Shown piece by piece: positions 42,994 to 55,684 of a stretch of DNA of 64,000 nucleotides; the stretch's first letter is position 1, and each line of letters opens with the position of its first letter. The DNA comes from Anaeromyces robustus (lineage: Eukaryota; Neocallimastigomycota; Neocallimastigomycetes; Neocallimastigales; Neocallimastigaceae), in contig MCFG01000345.1 in assembly GCA_002104895.1 (NCBI GenBank), positions 1 through 64,000 on the forward strand, given 5' to 3'. Both the position numbers and the translations under genes were made by a program. A model generated the notes under the pieces. The model ran no database searches and was not told where the DNA came from. It saw nothing but the letters and a program-made list of their open reading frames with translations.

Positions 42994-44337
42994 ATGGTAA
43001 ATAAAAAGATTTACGTTGTGATTTTTTTTAAATTAGAAATTAAATTTTAAATAGAAATATATATAAAATAAGTTTTTATATAAAATATTTTATGTTTATT
43101 TTATTTTTAAAAATATTTTTTGTTTATATTATTTTTTTAATATTTATTTATTGTTAATAAATAAATATATATATTTTGTATTATTTGAAATTATTGAAAT
43201 TTTAACATATTATTATTAAAATTATTATTTAAAATATTCATTTATATAGGCTTCAGCTAGCTTTTTAGTAAAAAATCCAGCTTACGGTAAAATATAATAT
43301 ATATTTAAATTAATATAAAATTTTTTTGGATATAAAATCAAATATTAAATTAATTGTATATATATTATATAAAATTAAAGGTCCATTGGTCGTTTGCTAT
43401 GCCAATAAGATTAATACAACTTTCTCTAAGGATCAAAAAGATCTTGTTACCTTAAATGCTGAAGGGTAAATAAATTTATAAAATAATATTATTTAATATT
43501 TAATATATTATAGAATTTAATAAATCTGAATTATATTCATAAATGTAAAATTACAGTTCAGAATTCAAGGGTATCAACCATGTTACTCGTGCTTTATGCC
43601 GTATTTCTAATATCGATTCCTATAACACTGACCCAGCTAAGGCTTCTGAAGTATATATATTTATATTTTACTTATTATTATTATTATTATTATTTATATT
43701 AAATATGAATAAATGATATATTTATAATGATTTGTTGTTTCACAAATAATAAATATATTACTAAACCATTTTTTATTTTTATTTTTATTTTTATTTTTAT
43801 TTTGTTTATATGCTATTGTATTATATATTTATTTATATATAATATTATTTAATTTTTATTAAAAGATTGATTACTGGTTAGATATCGTTCAAGATTGTCT
43901 TCTTGGTAAAGATTTTAAAGTTTTAATGAGCACTTTCGATAAATTAGAAAATCATTTAGCTCTTCGTTCTTTCATTTCTGGTTATCACATTACTTTAGCC
44001 GATTTATTTATTTGGGGTGCTTTAAAGAGTATGTTTTACAATATTATAATTTTTAAAATGTAATCATTAAATATTATTTAATTTTAATGAAAGATGGAAG
44101 AAATATATATTTATATTATTATTATTATTAATATATAATATGTATTATAATTTTATTTATAATTATAAAGGTAATGCTATTTTTAATAAGAATTTAAAGA
44201 ATGGTGAAATTGGTGATAATTTAACTCGTTGGTTCAACTTTGTTAATTCTTTAAGCTACGTTCAAGAAGCTATTAATGCTTTAACTACCTATGTTGAATC
44301 TACTAAGGTATATATATATAAATATATAAGTGAATAA

Positions 44338-44428
<91 letters not shown>

Positions 44429-47129
44429 ATAGTAAATTTATGATTGCTGTATATAAATATATACATATATATACACATATATATATATACATATATATAT
44501 ATACATATATTCATATACGTATATATTTATATTTATTAATTTTATAAATCAAATAAATATTAACATAAAATATATAAAATATTTAAAATTATATTCATTC
44601 TATATATATAATATATAATAAAATAATATAATATCAAAGGTTAAGAAAGATCAAGGTTCTTTTGATATTGGTCTTAAAGATGCTGAAATGGGTAAAGTTT
44701 GTACTCGTTTCCCACCAGAACCAAGTGGTTATCTTCACATTGGTCACGCTAAGGCTGCTTTATTAAACCAATACTTTGCCAAGACTTACAATGGTAAATT
44801 AATTGTTCGTTTCGATGATACTAATCCAAGTAAGGAAAAGGAAGAATTCGAAGAAAGTATTAAGGAAGACTTAAAGTTAATTGGTATTGAAGGTGATGTT
44901 TGTACTCACACTTCTGATCATTTTGATACTATTTACAAATATGCCCTTCAAATTATTAAGGATGGTAAGGCTTATGTTGATGATACTGATCGTGATACCA
45001 TGAGACAACAAAGAGGTGAAGGTATTCCATCTAAATGCAGAGATCTTTCAGTTGAAGAAAACTTAAGACGTTTTGAAGAAATGAAGAATGGTACTGAATT
45101 CGGTTTAAAGTGCTGTTTACGTGCTAAGATTAGTGTTGATGACAAGAACAAGGCTCTTCGTGATCCAGTTATTTACCGTTGTAACCTTCTTCCACATCAT
45201 CAAACTGGTGATAAATGGAAGATGTATCCAACTTACGATTTTGCTTGTCCAATTGTTGATAGTGTTGAAGGTGTTACCCATGCTTTACGTACTATTGAAT
45301 ATCGTGACCGTAACCCACAATATGAATGGTTCTTAAAGAACCTTAACCTTAGATGGGTTCATATCTGGGATTACAGTCGTATGAACTTTGTTTACACTTT
45401 ATTATCTAAGCGTAAGCTTCAATGGTTTGTTGACCAAAAACTTGTTACTGGATGGGATGATCCACGTTTCCCAACTATTAGAGGTATTCGTAGACGTGGT
45501 ATGACTATTGAAGCCTTACGTAATTACATTTTAATGCAAGGTGCTTCTCAAAAGGATCTTATGCTTGAATGGGATAAATTATGGGCTATTAACAAGAAGG
45601 TTATTGATCCAGTTGCTCCAAGATATGCTGCTTTAGAAAAGGAAAAGCTTGTTGAAGTTAACATTTTAGATGATATTGCTCCATCTACCAAGGAAATTTT
45701 AAGACACAAGAAGAACCCAGATGTTGGTACTAAGATGGTCAACTATTCTAACAAGATTTACATGGAATTTGCTGATGTTTCTGAATTATCAGATAACGAA
45801 GAATTCACATTAATGGATTGGGGAAATGCTATTGTTAAGAAGATTAACTGGTCTGCTGATCACAGTTCTGTTGAATCTATGGACATTGTTTTACATCTTG
45901 AAGGTGACTTTAAGAAGACTAAGAAGAAGGTTACTTGGTTATCAAGAATTGCTGCCAATGGTGATAAGAGTGTTGTTGATGTTAACTTATTAGATTATGA
46001 TTACCTTATTACTAAGCGTAAATTAGAAGAAGATGATGAAGTTAAGGACTTTATTACTCCAGTTACTGAATTTAAGAAGCTTGCTGTTGGTGATATTAAC
46101 ATGGCTTCCTTAAAGAAGGGTGATATTATTCAAATTGAACGTAAGGGATATTACATTGTTGATAAGAGTTATGATGGTACTTCTATGGATGTTATTATTA
46201 TTCCAGATGGTAAGGTTGGAAAGATGGCTTCTAAGGCTGATACTTCTTCCGGAAAAAACGAGAAAAAAGAAAAGAAAGACAAGAAGGAGAAATCTTCCAA
46301 GAAAGAAAAAAAAGAAAAGGGAACTACTAAAGCTGCTCCAGCTGCTGCTAATGCCAATGGTGTTAAAGGTATGTATGAAGTTAAACCAATCTATGGTGAA
46401 GTTCCACCAATTGATACTAAGACTAAAATGTATGAAGTTAAGTCTATCTATGGTGATAATGTTAAAGTTGATTTACCATTAACTGCAGGTCAACGTAAGA
46501 ATGCTCCAGTTCAACAAGCTCCAGCTCCAGCTCAAGCTAAAGATGCTGCTTCTGCTGATGATAAGAAGAAAGCCAGAAAGGAAAAGAAGGAAAAGAAGGC
46601 TAAGAAGGAACCACCAAAGGCTAAAGTTGAAGAAATTACTATTTCTCGTTTAGATATTGGTATTGGTAAGGTTTTAGAAATCAAACGTCATCCAAATGCT
46701 GATAGTTTATATGTTGAAAAGATTGATTTAGGTAATGGTGATGTTCGTGAAGTTGTTAGTGGATTAGTTAATTTCCTTAAGGAAGAAGATATTAACCAAA
46801 AGAATGTTGTTGTACTTAAGAATTTAAAACCAGTTGCTATGAGAGGTATTAAATCTTTCGCTATGGTATTATGTGCTTCTAATGCTGAACATGATAAGGT
46901 TGAACTTTTAGTTCCACCAGAAGGTAGTCAACCAGGTGATAAGGTTTACTTTGAAGGTTATGAAGGTGAACCAGATGCTCAACTTAATCCAAAGAAGAAG
47001 GTCTTTGAAGCTTTACAAGTTGATTTCACTACTAATGATGATTTAGTTGCTACTTGGAAGGGTATTCCATTCAGAACTGATAAGGGTGTTATTAAGTCTT
47101 CTACTATGGTTAAAGCTACTATTAAATAA
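42994..47129 (+). CDS. GUS1: Cytosolic glutamyl-tRNA synthetase with GST-like N-terminus and C-terminal EMAPII tRNA-binding domain
   Basis: Charges tRNA-Glu in the cytosol. Seven exons (42994-42996, 43250-43286, 43381-43465, 43557-43650, 43866-44028, 44171-44307, 44640-47129) give 1002 residues. Exon 1 is only the ATG, directly followed by GTAAAT; unspliced reading stops after 17 further codons, and exon 2 has no in-frame ATG. Residues 1-180 are GST-like (HITLADLFIWGALKS). The class Ic core (about 190-710) has CTRFPPEPSGYLHIGHAKAA (HIGH motif), RFDDTNPSKEKEEFEE, and LLSKRKL as the KMSKS equivalent. EPSGYLHIGH marks GluRS rather than GlnRS. A Lys-rich, Ala-rich linker (about 715-840) with two YEVK-IYG repeats leads to an EMAPII/Arc1-type OB domain (about 842-1002): ISRLDIGIGKVLEIKRHPNA, DSLYVEKIDLG, VVVLKNLKPVAMRGIKSFAM, LNPKKKVFE. 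Yeast keeps this domain on a separate protein, Arc1p. The large last exon uses more G/C-ending codons than neighbours, fitting high expression. Confidence 0.95.
44338..44430. repeat. (AAAT)n microsatellite in a GluRS intron
   Basis: About 23 tetranucleotide units in intron 6, between the GST-like and catalytic parts. Confidence 0.95.
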
Positions 47130-47444
47130 GTGTGATAAATATATATAAAATATTTATATATTTTTTTATTTGCAAATATATTGAATCAATGTATCATAAA
47201 TAAATAAAAAAGAAAATTGTAAAATATATTTTCATTTTCTAAAAAAAAAAGAAAAAAAGAGAATTGTAAAATATATTTCATTTTCTAAAAAAAAAAAAAA
47301 AAAAAAAAAATTAAAATATAAAAAATTAAAAATAAAAATTAAAAAAATAAAAAATAAAAATTAAAAATTAATAGAAAAATGTTACTTTTTATTTTATTTT
47401 ATTTTATTTTATTTTATTTTATTTTTTCATTCATTTTCTTTCTG

Positions 47445-47488
<44 letters not shown>

Positions 47489-48223
47489 CCTTTTTTCCTT
47501 TTTTACTTTTTTTTTTGTCTTTTTTGATATTTTAAAAATTTAAAATTTAAATATAAATAGTATATATATATTTAAAAAAAAAAATTGGTTATTATTATAT
47601 AACAATTAAATATATTGTAAACATAAAAGAAGAAAAGAAGAAAAGAAGAAAAGAATAATAATAATAATAATAACAATATATATATATTTTATAAAATAAA
47701 GATCATATAAGAACTAATATAAAATAATCATAAATTATTTTTTTATCTTTTTTCTTTTTTTAAAATGGATTGTATTACTTTTAATAACTTTATTTAATAA
47801 TAAAAATTAATTTTTAATTTTAAAAAAAAAAAAATAAAAAAAAGTGAAATTTTGATGTTGAAAGGAATCAAAGTATTAACCAATCATTTTTTTATTTTAT
47901 TTTTTTTTCAAGATAAAAAAAATTAAAGTGTAAATATATTTTATTATATTTTTTTTATATATAATAATTAAATAATTAAATAATATATTTATAAATATTT
48001 TTTTAATAATTTTTTAATAATTTATATTATATATTAATTATAATTATATTATTATTTTTATTTAATAATTTAATAATAATATAATATTTAATAGTAATAA
48101 CATTTTTGAATTATAATTTTTATTTTAATTCTATAAAAATTAAGAATATAATAAAAAAAAAATATTAAATTATTTAGAACATTTATTTTTAGTTACTATA
48201 AAAAATAATAATAATTAATTACT
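47130..48223. other. Intergenic region between GluRS and PRMT5 with long homopolymer tracts
   Basis: Contains two copies of an attgtaaaatatatttcatt-like phrase near 47215 and 47264, an A tract near 47288-47311, a (TTTTA)n run near 47390-47424 and an uninterrupted run of roughly 40 T at about 47448-47488. Three GAAGAAAA units lie at about 47629-47654. No gene is seen. Confidence 0.6.
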
Positions 48224-49705
48224 ATGAATAATACTTTTTGTATAGCTATAGAACATAATTATTCACCAGAAGATACTATATCTTTATATGATATAGTCAA
48301 AACAGCAAGAGAAAATGGACATGATGTAGCCGCTGTTAATATTGTTAATCCAAAATATAAAAGAGCATTAAAAGATATAAAAGAAATTGGTCCATTTAAA
48401 AAGGATGATATTGTTGTTCAAACTACAGGATGGGCTAAATATATTATTGGAAAAATTTCTGAATGGTTAGATTTTGATTCTACAGATGCAACTGTTAGAG
48501 TTAATTCTGAATTAGTATGTATTATAAAAATTATTAAATTAAGAAATTTTATAAATGAAGCGATATTATATATATATTATAATTATTTAAATTTTTTATT
48601 AATTCTTTTAATTTATGATATTATATATTAATTTGGTATTTATTACATTAAAAATGTATTTTTAATTAAATTCCTTTTTTTTTAAAAAAAAAAAAAAAAA
48701 AAAAATTCATTAAATTCAGATTTTAAAACAAGAAACTTCTTGGGCAGGTCATTTAGGTTTAACTTCTTTATTATTTCCAGTATTACCAAAACAATTAATT
48801 AATTATGCTCGTTGTTTAAATAATTGTATATCTACTGTTCCATATGCTCAAGTAATTACTAATTATTCAATTAATAATAATAATAATAATAATACTCATT
48901 TATCGAAAAATTAGATTTTGAAAACTAATAAAATATACTATATATATATTTTTTTAATATATTATTTATAAATAATTATATATAATAATATATAATAATA
49001 TACATGTATTTTTTTTTTTTTTATATTATTAAAGATTCTCATAAGAATTCCACTCGAAATTCCAGATATTTGGGATAGATGGAATACTTTAAGAAATTTA
49101 TGTAGTCATAATTCAAGACTTAAAATTGGTAATTTAAATTTTAAAATATATTTTGTAATTCATATTTATGGTTTTAATATAATGTGATTTATTATTAATT
49201 TTTTATATTTATATATATATTTATAAATATATTTATATTCATTTTTATTATATAAAATATATTATTAATAAATATATTATAATACCTAATTTATATAAAA
49301 TTTTTAAAATTTGAACATCTTTTATAAAATATTAATAATACAAACAAACAAATAAACAAACAAACAAAATCATTGATATGAATAAATATACATAAAAAAA
49401 TAATAATTATATAAAAAATATATATAGCATTGGAAATATCAGGAGATCTTCCAGAAGGTGCAAGTTTAAAAAGATGGTTTTCTGAACCAATAGCTACTGT
49501 AATTATTCCAAAAAAAATATTTTTAACAAATAAAAATGGATATCCAGTATTAAGTAAAAGACATCAAGAACTTGTTAGAAAACTTTTTAAAGTATGAATA
49601 AAAATTTTATTTTTTTTTTTTTAAAAAAAAAAAAAAAGATATAAAATAATTAAAAGAATATGAAAGCATTATTTAAATCTTTATAATATATAAATTAGAT
49701 AAAGA

Positions 49706-49737
<32 letters not shown>

Positions 49738-52600
49738 ATTAATAATTTATAATAATTTAATTTTATATATATTTAAAAATACAAAAATATTATTAACAAT
49801 TATTATAATTATTGTAGCATACATCACAATTTATTATATCAGATATATTTAATGAACCATTAGAAAAGAATGGTTTACCATCATATCAACAATATATTAG
49901 ACATTTATATAGAACTCAAGAACAACCAAGTGAAATTGAAAAATTAGCATTAGATTATGAAGATTATTTACAAACTCCATTACAAGTTAGTTAAATTTTT
50001 AAAATGTTTATGAATTATTATAATAAATTTATTTTTAATTTAAAATATCCAAAAAAAATTATTTTATATAAATATTATAAATCAATTAACAAAAAAAAAA
50101 AAAATATATATATATATATATTTTAAATAATTTATAGCCATTAATGGATAATTTAGAATCAATGACTTATGAAGTATTTGAACAAGATCCAGTAAAATAT
50201 ATTCAATATGAAGAAGTAAGATACTTTTTTTCTTTTCTAATATTATATTTAAATAAATATTTATTAATATTTTTATTTTTATTTTTTAATTAATTATTAA
50301 TATAATTAATATAATTAATATAATTAATATTTTTTTTTATTTTTATTTTTATTTTAATTTATTTATAAGGCTATATATAGAGCATTACTTGATAGAATGG
50401 ACTTTAAAAAGGATGAACCATTGTATGTCAGAAAAAAAAAATTTTTTTTTCTTTTTTGGTTTATTATAATATATATATATATATATATTGTTTGTTTATA
50501 TATTAATTAAATTATTAATAATTGTTAATATAGAGTTGTTATGGTTGTTGGAGCAGGTCGTGGTCCAATTGTTGAACGTGCTTTAAAGGCTTCAGAAAGA
50601 GCTAACAGAAAAATAAAACTTTATGCTATTGAAAAAAATCCAAATGCATTTATTACGTAATTAAAAAACTTTTTATTTAAATAAATATCTTTTATAAAAA
50701 TATTATTAAAGAATATTAAAAATAAGATTTTATGTTATTTTATATAATTTGAAATAATTACTAATTGTTTTATTATAATAATATTATTATTATATCAACC
50801 CTAATATATATATATATATATATTGTATTTTATTTTATTTATTTTATTAAGACTTAAACAAAAGAAAGAAATATGGGGTGATAAGGTTACTATTGTATTT
50901 ACTGATATGAGATATTGGGAAGCTCCAGAAAAAGTATTTTAATATTTATTATTATATATATATGTATTATATAATATATTAGAGTAGTGATAATAATATA
51001 TATATATATTATTTTTATCTTATTTAAATTTTTATAAGGCTGATATTCTTGTTAGTGAATTGTTAGGATCTTTTGGTGGTAAATAATTAATTAAAAAAAA
51101 AATTTTTTTAATAAATTAACTATTGGGTGAAATATTTTTTTTAATATATATATATATTTCATTTATTTTTATTTTTAATTTTTTTTTATAAAAAGATAAT
51201 GAACTTTCCCCAGAATGTTTAGATGGTGCTCAAAAATTATTAAATCCAGGTAATTTTATATATCAATATATTTATTATTATTATTATTAGTATTAGTATT
51301 ATTGTAATTAGTATCATTATTATTATAATTATTATTAATATTAATATTATTCATTTATAAAAATTGTCATTATAAAATATATATAGATACTGGTATTTCT
51401 ATTCCTAGTGATTATACCTCATATATTACTCCAATTTCATCAACAAAATTATATAATTCAGTTTCTTCATATAAAGATATTATTCATTTTGAAACTTCAT
51501 ATGTTGTAAAGTTCAATAAAGTTTGTGAAATTTCTGAACCAAAACCAATTTGGAGTTTCCATCATCCAAATTGGGATATTGATACTAATCCAGGTAAATT
51601 AAAAAAAAAAAATAAATAAATATTGATTAATATATGATATGATAACAATAATATATTTTTTTTTCCTTTAAATAATTATAAATATTAATTCAATCCATTA
51701 TATCAATTTATATATATGATTTTTAATAAATATAATAAAAATTTTTAATTAAACAGGAAGTGTCAACTTTAATTTACACAATGATCGTTATAATTTTATT
51801 GAATTTACTATACCAGAAAATATGACTATTGTAAATAGATACACACATAATATATATTTGTTTATATTATAATAAATTAATAATAATAAAAAAAAAAAAA
51901 AAGAATATAAGTAATTTAATAATTGATATTTATATTATTATTACTTTTTTTTTGTATAACTTTATAGCATGGTATAGGTGGTTATTTTGAAGCTACATTA
52001 TATAAAGATGTTAAAATAAGTTAGTACTACATATTATATAATTCTTTTATATATATATATATATATATTTATTTATTTATTTATTATAATTATAATTATT
52101 ATAATTATTATTATATTGGTGTTTATAAATAAATTAATATATATGTATAATTTAATTAACTTATTTTATTTTTTTTAATTTATTTAACTGTATAATAAAT
52201 AGGTATTAATCCACCAACCCATTCCGAAGGTATGTTTAGTTGGTTCCCATTATTCTTCCCATTAAAGGTAATTATCCATATATATATATAGTTCTTTTTT
52301 TTATTTTTTTTTAACAAAAATAAAAGAATAATTATTCTTTTATAATGAATTTTTTTTTAAATATTAATATATAAAAATAATTATTAATATTTATTATTTA
52401 TTTTACAGATACCAATGTATGCTAAAAAAGACACAAAGATTGTAGCACATTTCTGGAGATTACATGATTCTAAAAAAGTTTGGTATGAATGGTGTGTTGT
52501 TCCTGTAGTTACTGATAGTAATGAAACTTATCCACAAGATGTTGGTAGTGCTTCTTCTATCCATAATCCAGGAGGTAGATCTCATTGGATTGGTTTATAA
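48224..52600 (+). CDS. PRMT5: Type II protein arginine methyltransferase PRMT5 (Skb1/Hsl7 family)
   Basis: Makes symmetric dimethylarginine on histones, Sm and other proteins. Sixteen exons (48224-48514, 48720-48851, 49035-49128, 49428-49591, 49818-49985, 50138-50215, 50370-50422, 50534-50656, 50852-50933, 51039-51078, 51196-51249, 51387-51593, 51757-51830, 51968-52019, 52203-52267, 52409-52600) give 622 residues; human PRMT5 has 637. The N-terminal TIM-barrel (1-280) includes [19 protein letters not shown]. Then come [20 protein letters not shown], whose Phe297 matches the residue that sets symmetric methylation, and the SAM loop [18 protein letters not shown] (332-349). The double-E loop [19 protein letters not shown] has Glu402 and Glu411. 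The beta barrel ends WYEWCVVP and GRSHWIGL. It is the most finely split gene in the window, and every junction keeps frame. A neighbouring partner (MEP50-like WD protein) is not present. Confidence 0.96.
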
Positions 52601-55600
52601 GCCTTTTTATATAAATTAAATAATCAGTAATATATATATTATATATATATAATAGAATGGGTTAAAATTCTACTATTTATTAATAATATAATAAAAATAA
52701 TAATAATAATAAATAAAATTATAATAATTATATATGAAAAAAAATTATTAATAAATTATATATTGATACTAATAATTTATATATAAATATATCTTTAAAA
52801 TAATAAAAAATAATAATAATAATGATAATAATGATAATAATGATAATAATATAAATATTAAATCTTAATTTTGAAAAAAAAAAAAAATTATTTAAGTAAT
52901 ATTAAAATCTTATTCATTTTTATATTAGTTCCAACGAAAGTTTATACCAATTAATTAATTTACATTTCAACAACAATTTTTTTTATTTTATTTTTATTTT
53001 TATTTATTTTTATTTTTATTTTTATTCATTTTTTTTTTTTTTTAATATAATGATATATTGATTTGTAAGATGGATAAATTTATATAAAAAAGATAATTGT
53101 ATAATTTTTCTTTTTTTAATTAATATTTTTATATTTTTAATTAAAATGTTTTTAATTTATGATTAACCAATAATTATCAAGGAAAATAAATATAATATTT
53201 TAAAAAGTCAAGTTTAGTTAATTTGGATTTATAATATAATTATTGTTAACTTTATTAAAAAAAATTACATTTTCATATACTATTCTAACCTTCTCCCTTA
53301 AATCTATAGTTATTCTAGAAAAAATAATTTGGTTAATAAGTTAATATATGTATTATATATATATATATTCTATTATATTTACTATATAACATTTTATTTT
53401 TTAATAATTATATATTCATCAAATTAATCTTTGATTTTTATGAATATTATTATTTTATTTTATCTAAGTTATATATTAATAATGATAATAATCATGAATA
53501 ATAATAATTATTATTATTCATGTAATATAATTATAATTATTATTAAATTATTTTATTTTATTTTATTATTATTTATAACTATGGTATAATATGAATTATT
53601 TATTGTTACTTCTCCAGTCCTTACTTTTATTTTAATTATTACTATTAATATTTATAATTTTATAATTAATTTTTCCGGTATATGGTCGTGTCCAAACAAT
53701 GAATAAATTCATCCGAAATATCAATAGATTATTCCATACTTAGAGTACTAGTATAACTACATTATACTATGAAAATATATATATAACTAAGATCATTATA
53801 ATTTATTTTATAAAAGAATTATTAAAATAAATTTTAAATTGTAATATATTTATATTATTTTTATTGTTTATTTTTAGCATATATTTTTTTTTATTTTTTA
53901 ATTTTACATATATATTATTTATTATTTTTTAATTTTACATATATATTATTTTTCATGTTTTAACAATATATTATAAAATATTATAAAATTTTTTGTAACT
54001 TTTTCCCAAAAAAAAAAAATAATTTTTAAAATATTGGTGTATTATTTATAAAATTTAGAAATAATTTTCTAGTGCTACAATGAATTATATATATGACATA
54101 AAGTTTATATTATAATTACAAAATAGGCTTTACATGTCAAAGTTTACCACTTGAAAATATTTATAAAAATATAAATGGAAGCTTTTCCGTTGGTATTTTT
54201 CAATTAAAATTTATTTACTGAAAATATCAATTCTTTTTTTAACATTATTTATAAAAAATGTTTAGACTCTAAAAATGATAAACTTATCAATAAAATAGAT
54301 AAGACATCTTCAATTTATTTGTTAAAGATATGCTCATTCAGAATGTGATTAATATTATGTATATTAATATTGTATTTTTTTAATTTTAAATTTTATCAAT
54401 AATAAATAATAGTAATATTAGTTTAGTTTTAATATTTTAGTAATTATTATACTATTATTAAAACTAAAAGTAATGTATTTTTTTTTACATTATTAATTTG
54501 TATCAATCAATGATTATTCATAGAAAAAAAAATTAAATTAAGAGTTATTACATGTTATCAAACACTGTAAATGATATAAAAGTAAAAAATTTTTTAAAAA
54601 TAATAAAAAAAAAAAAAAAAAGAAATTAAAAATAATTAAATAAAAATATCCATTATATCCATTATGTAATATTATATAATAAATAAAATATTTTATATTA
54701 TATATTATATTTTGTTATTTATTTTTTTATAAAAACAAATTTTTAAAATTATTATAATAATATTTTTAAATTTTAAAATATTTTGAAAATTCAATAACTT
54801 TTATATTTGAGGTTTAGTAATATTTGTGATCTATCAAGAAATGGGAAAAAGATCAATAATATATTCAAATTTTAAATTCATATTTTTTTAAATATTTCTT
54901 TGATATATGATTTTTACTATTTATGTCACTTTCGTACTAATTAGTAGTAATATTAGAATTGGTATTATATTAATATACCATAATATTATCACATTTTGAA
55001 TAAACATATTTAAGAGAACTTATGAAATAATAGAATCTATTTTATTAATAAATTTTCCAGTTTCAGAGTCTATATGTTTTTTTTTATAAGTAATGGAAAA
55101 AGAATCAATAATTTTCAGTAAATAATAAATTGTAATCGAAAAATACAACAGAAAAGATTCCATTTATATTTTTATAAACATTTTATATAAATAGTTTCGA
55201 GCATATTATCAGAAATGTTTTTGTTTTATTTTATACAATATAATCAAGATTCTTATAATTTGTATTTTACATATTTAGTAATTTACATATAAATATATCA
55301 TGTAAATATTACATATTAACCTTTATATCCCAATAATTACATTTTATTATTTATAATTTGTGGATAAATATTTTTTATAATATAAATAAAGTAAACATAT
55401 AAATATTAATTAATTATTAAAATTTATATATATTATTATAGGTATAATAAAATCTAATTTAGTATATAATAAATCCAAGTAAAATAAAAAAAAAAATTAT
55501 GTGTCTGAGTAAAATTAATATAAATTTTTTAATGGATTAATTACTAATAAAAATAAAATAAACTATTATTATCTTTTAGGTATTTTTAAACATTTTTCTT

Positions 55601-55684
55601 TTCTTTATCTTTACTTTTAAATTAATAAAATTTTTAATATTATTTATTATATATATATAAAAAAAAATTAATAAGTAATAGAAT
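52601..55684. other. Long intergenic region with coding-like shards and a 30-bp palindrome
   Basis: A 3.1-kb gap between two plus-strand housekeeping genes. It contains a perfect palindrome (53493-53522) and several short open runs with exon-like composition but no start, splice or family support: minus 53666-53728 (DISDEFIHCLDTTIYRKN), plus 54265-54348 (DSKNDKLINKIDKTSSIYLL) and plus 54807-54875 (RFSNICDLSRNGKKINNIFK). The part from 53.6 to 55.3 kb has more G/C than other gaps. A decayed gene is possible; no complete gene is seen. Confidence 0.4.
53493..53522. repeat. Perfect 30-bp palindrome
   Basis: The sequence runs from catg through AATAAT and ATTATT units to catg and equals its own reverse complement over 30 bases, with no spacer. 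It arises at the junction of AAT and ATT runs, so it may simply be a head-to-head microsatellite, capped on both sides by catg. Confidence 0.85.
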
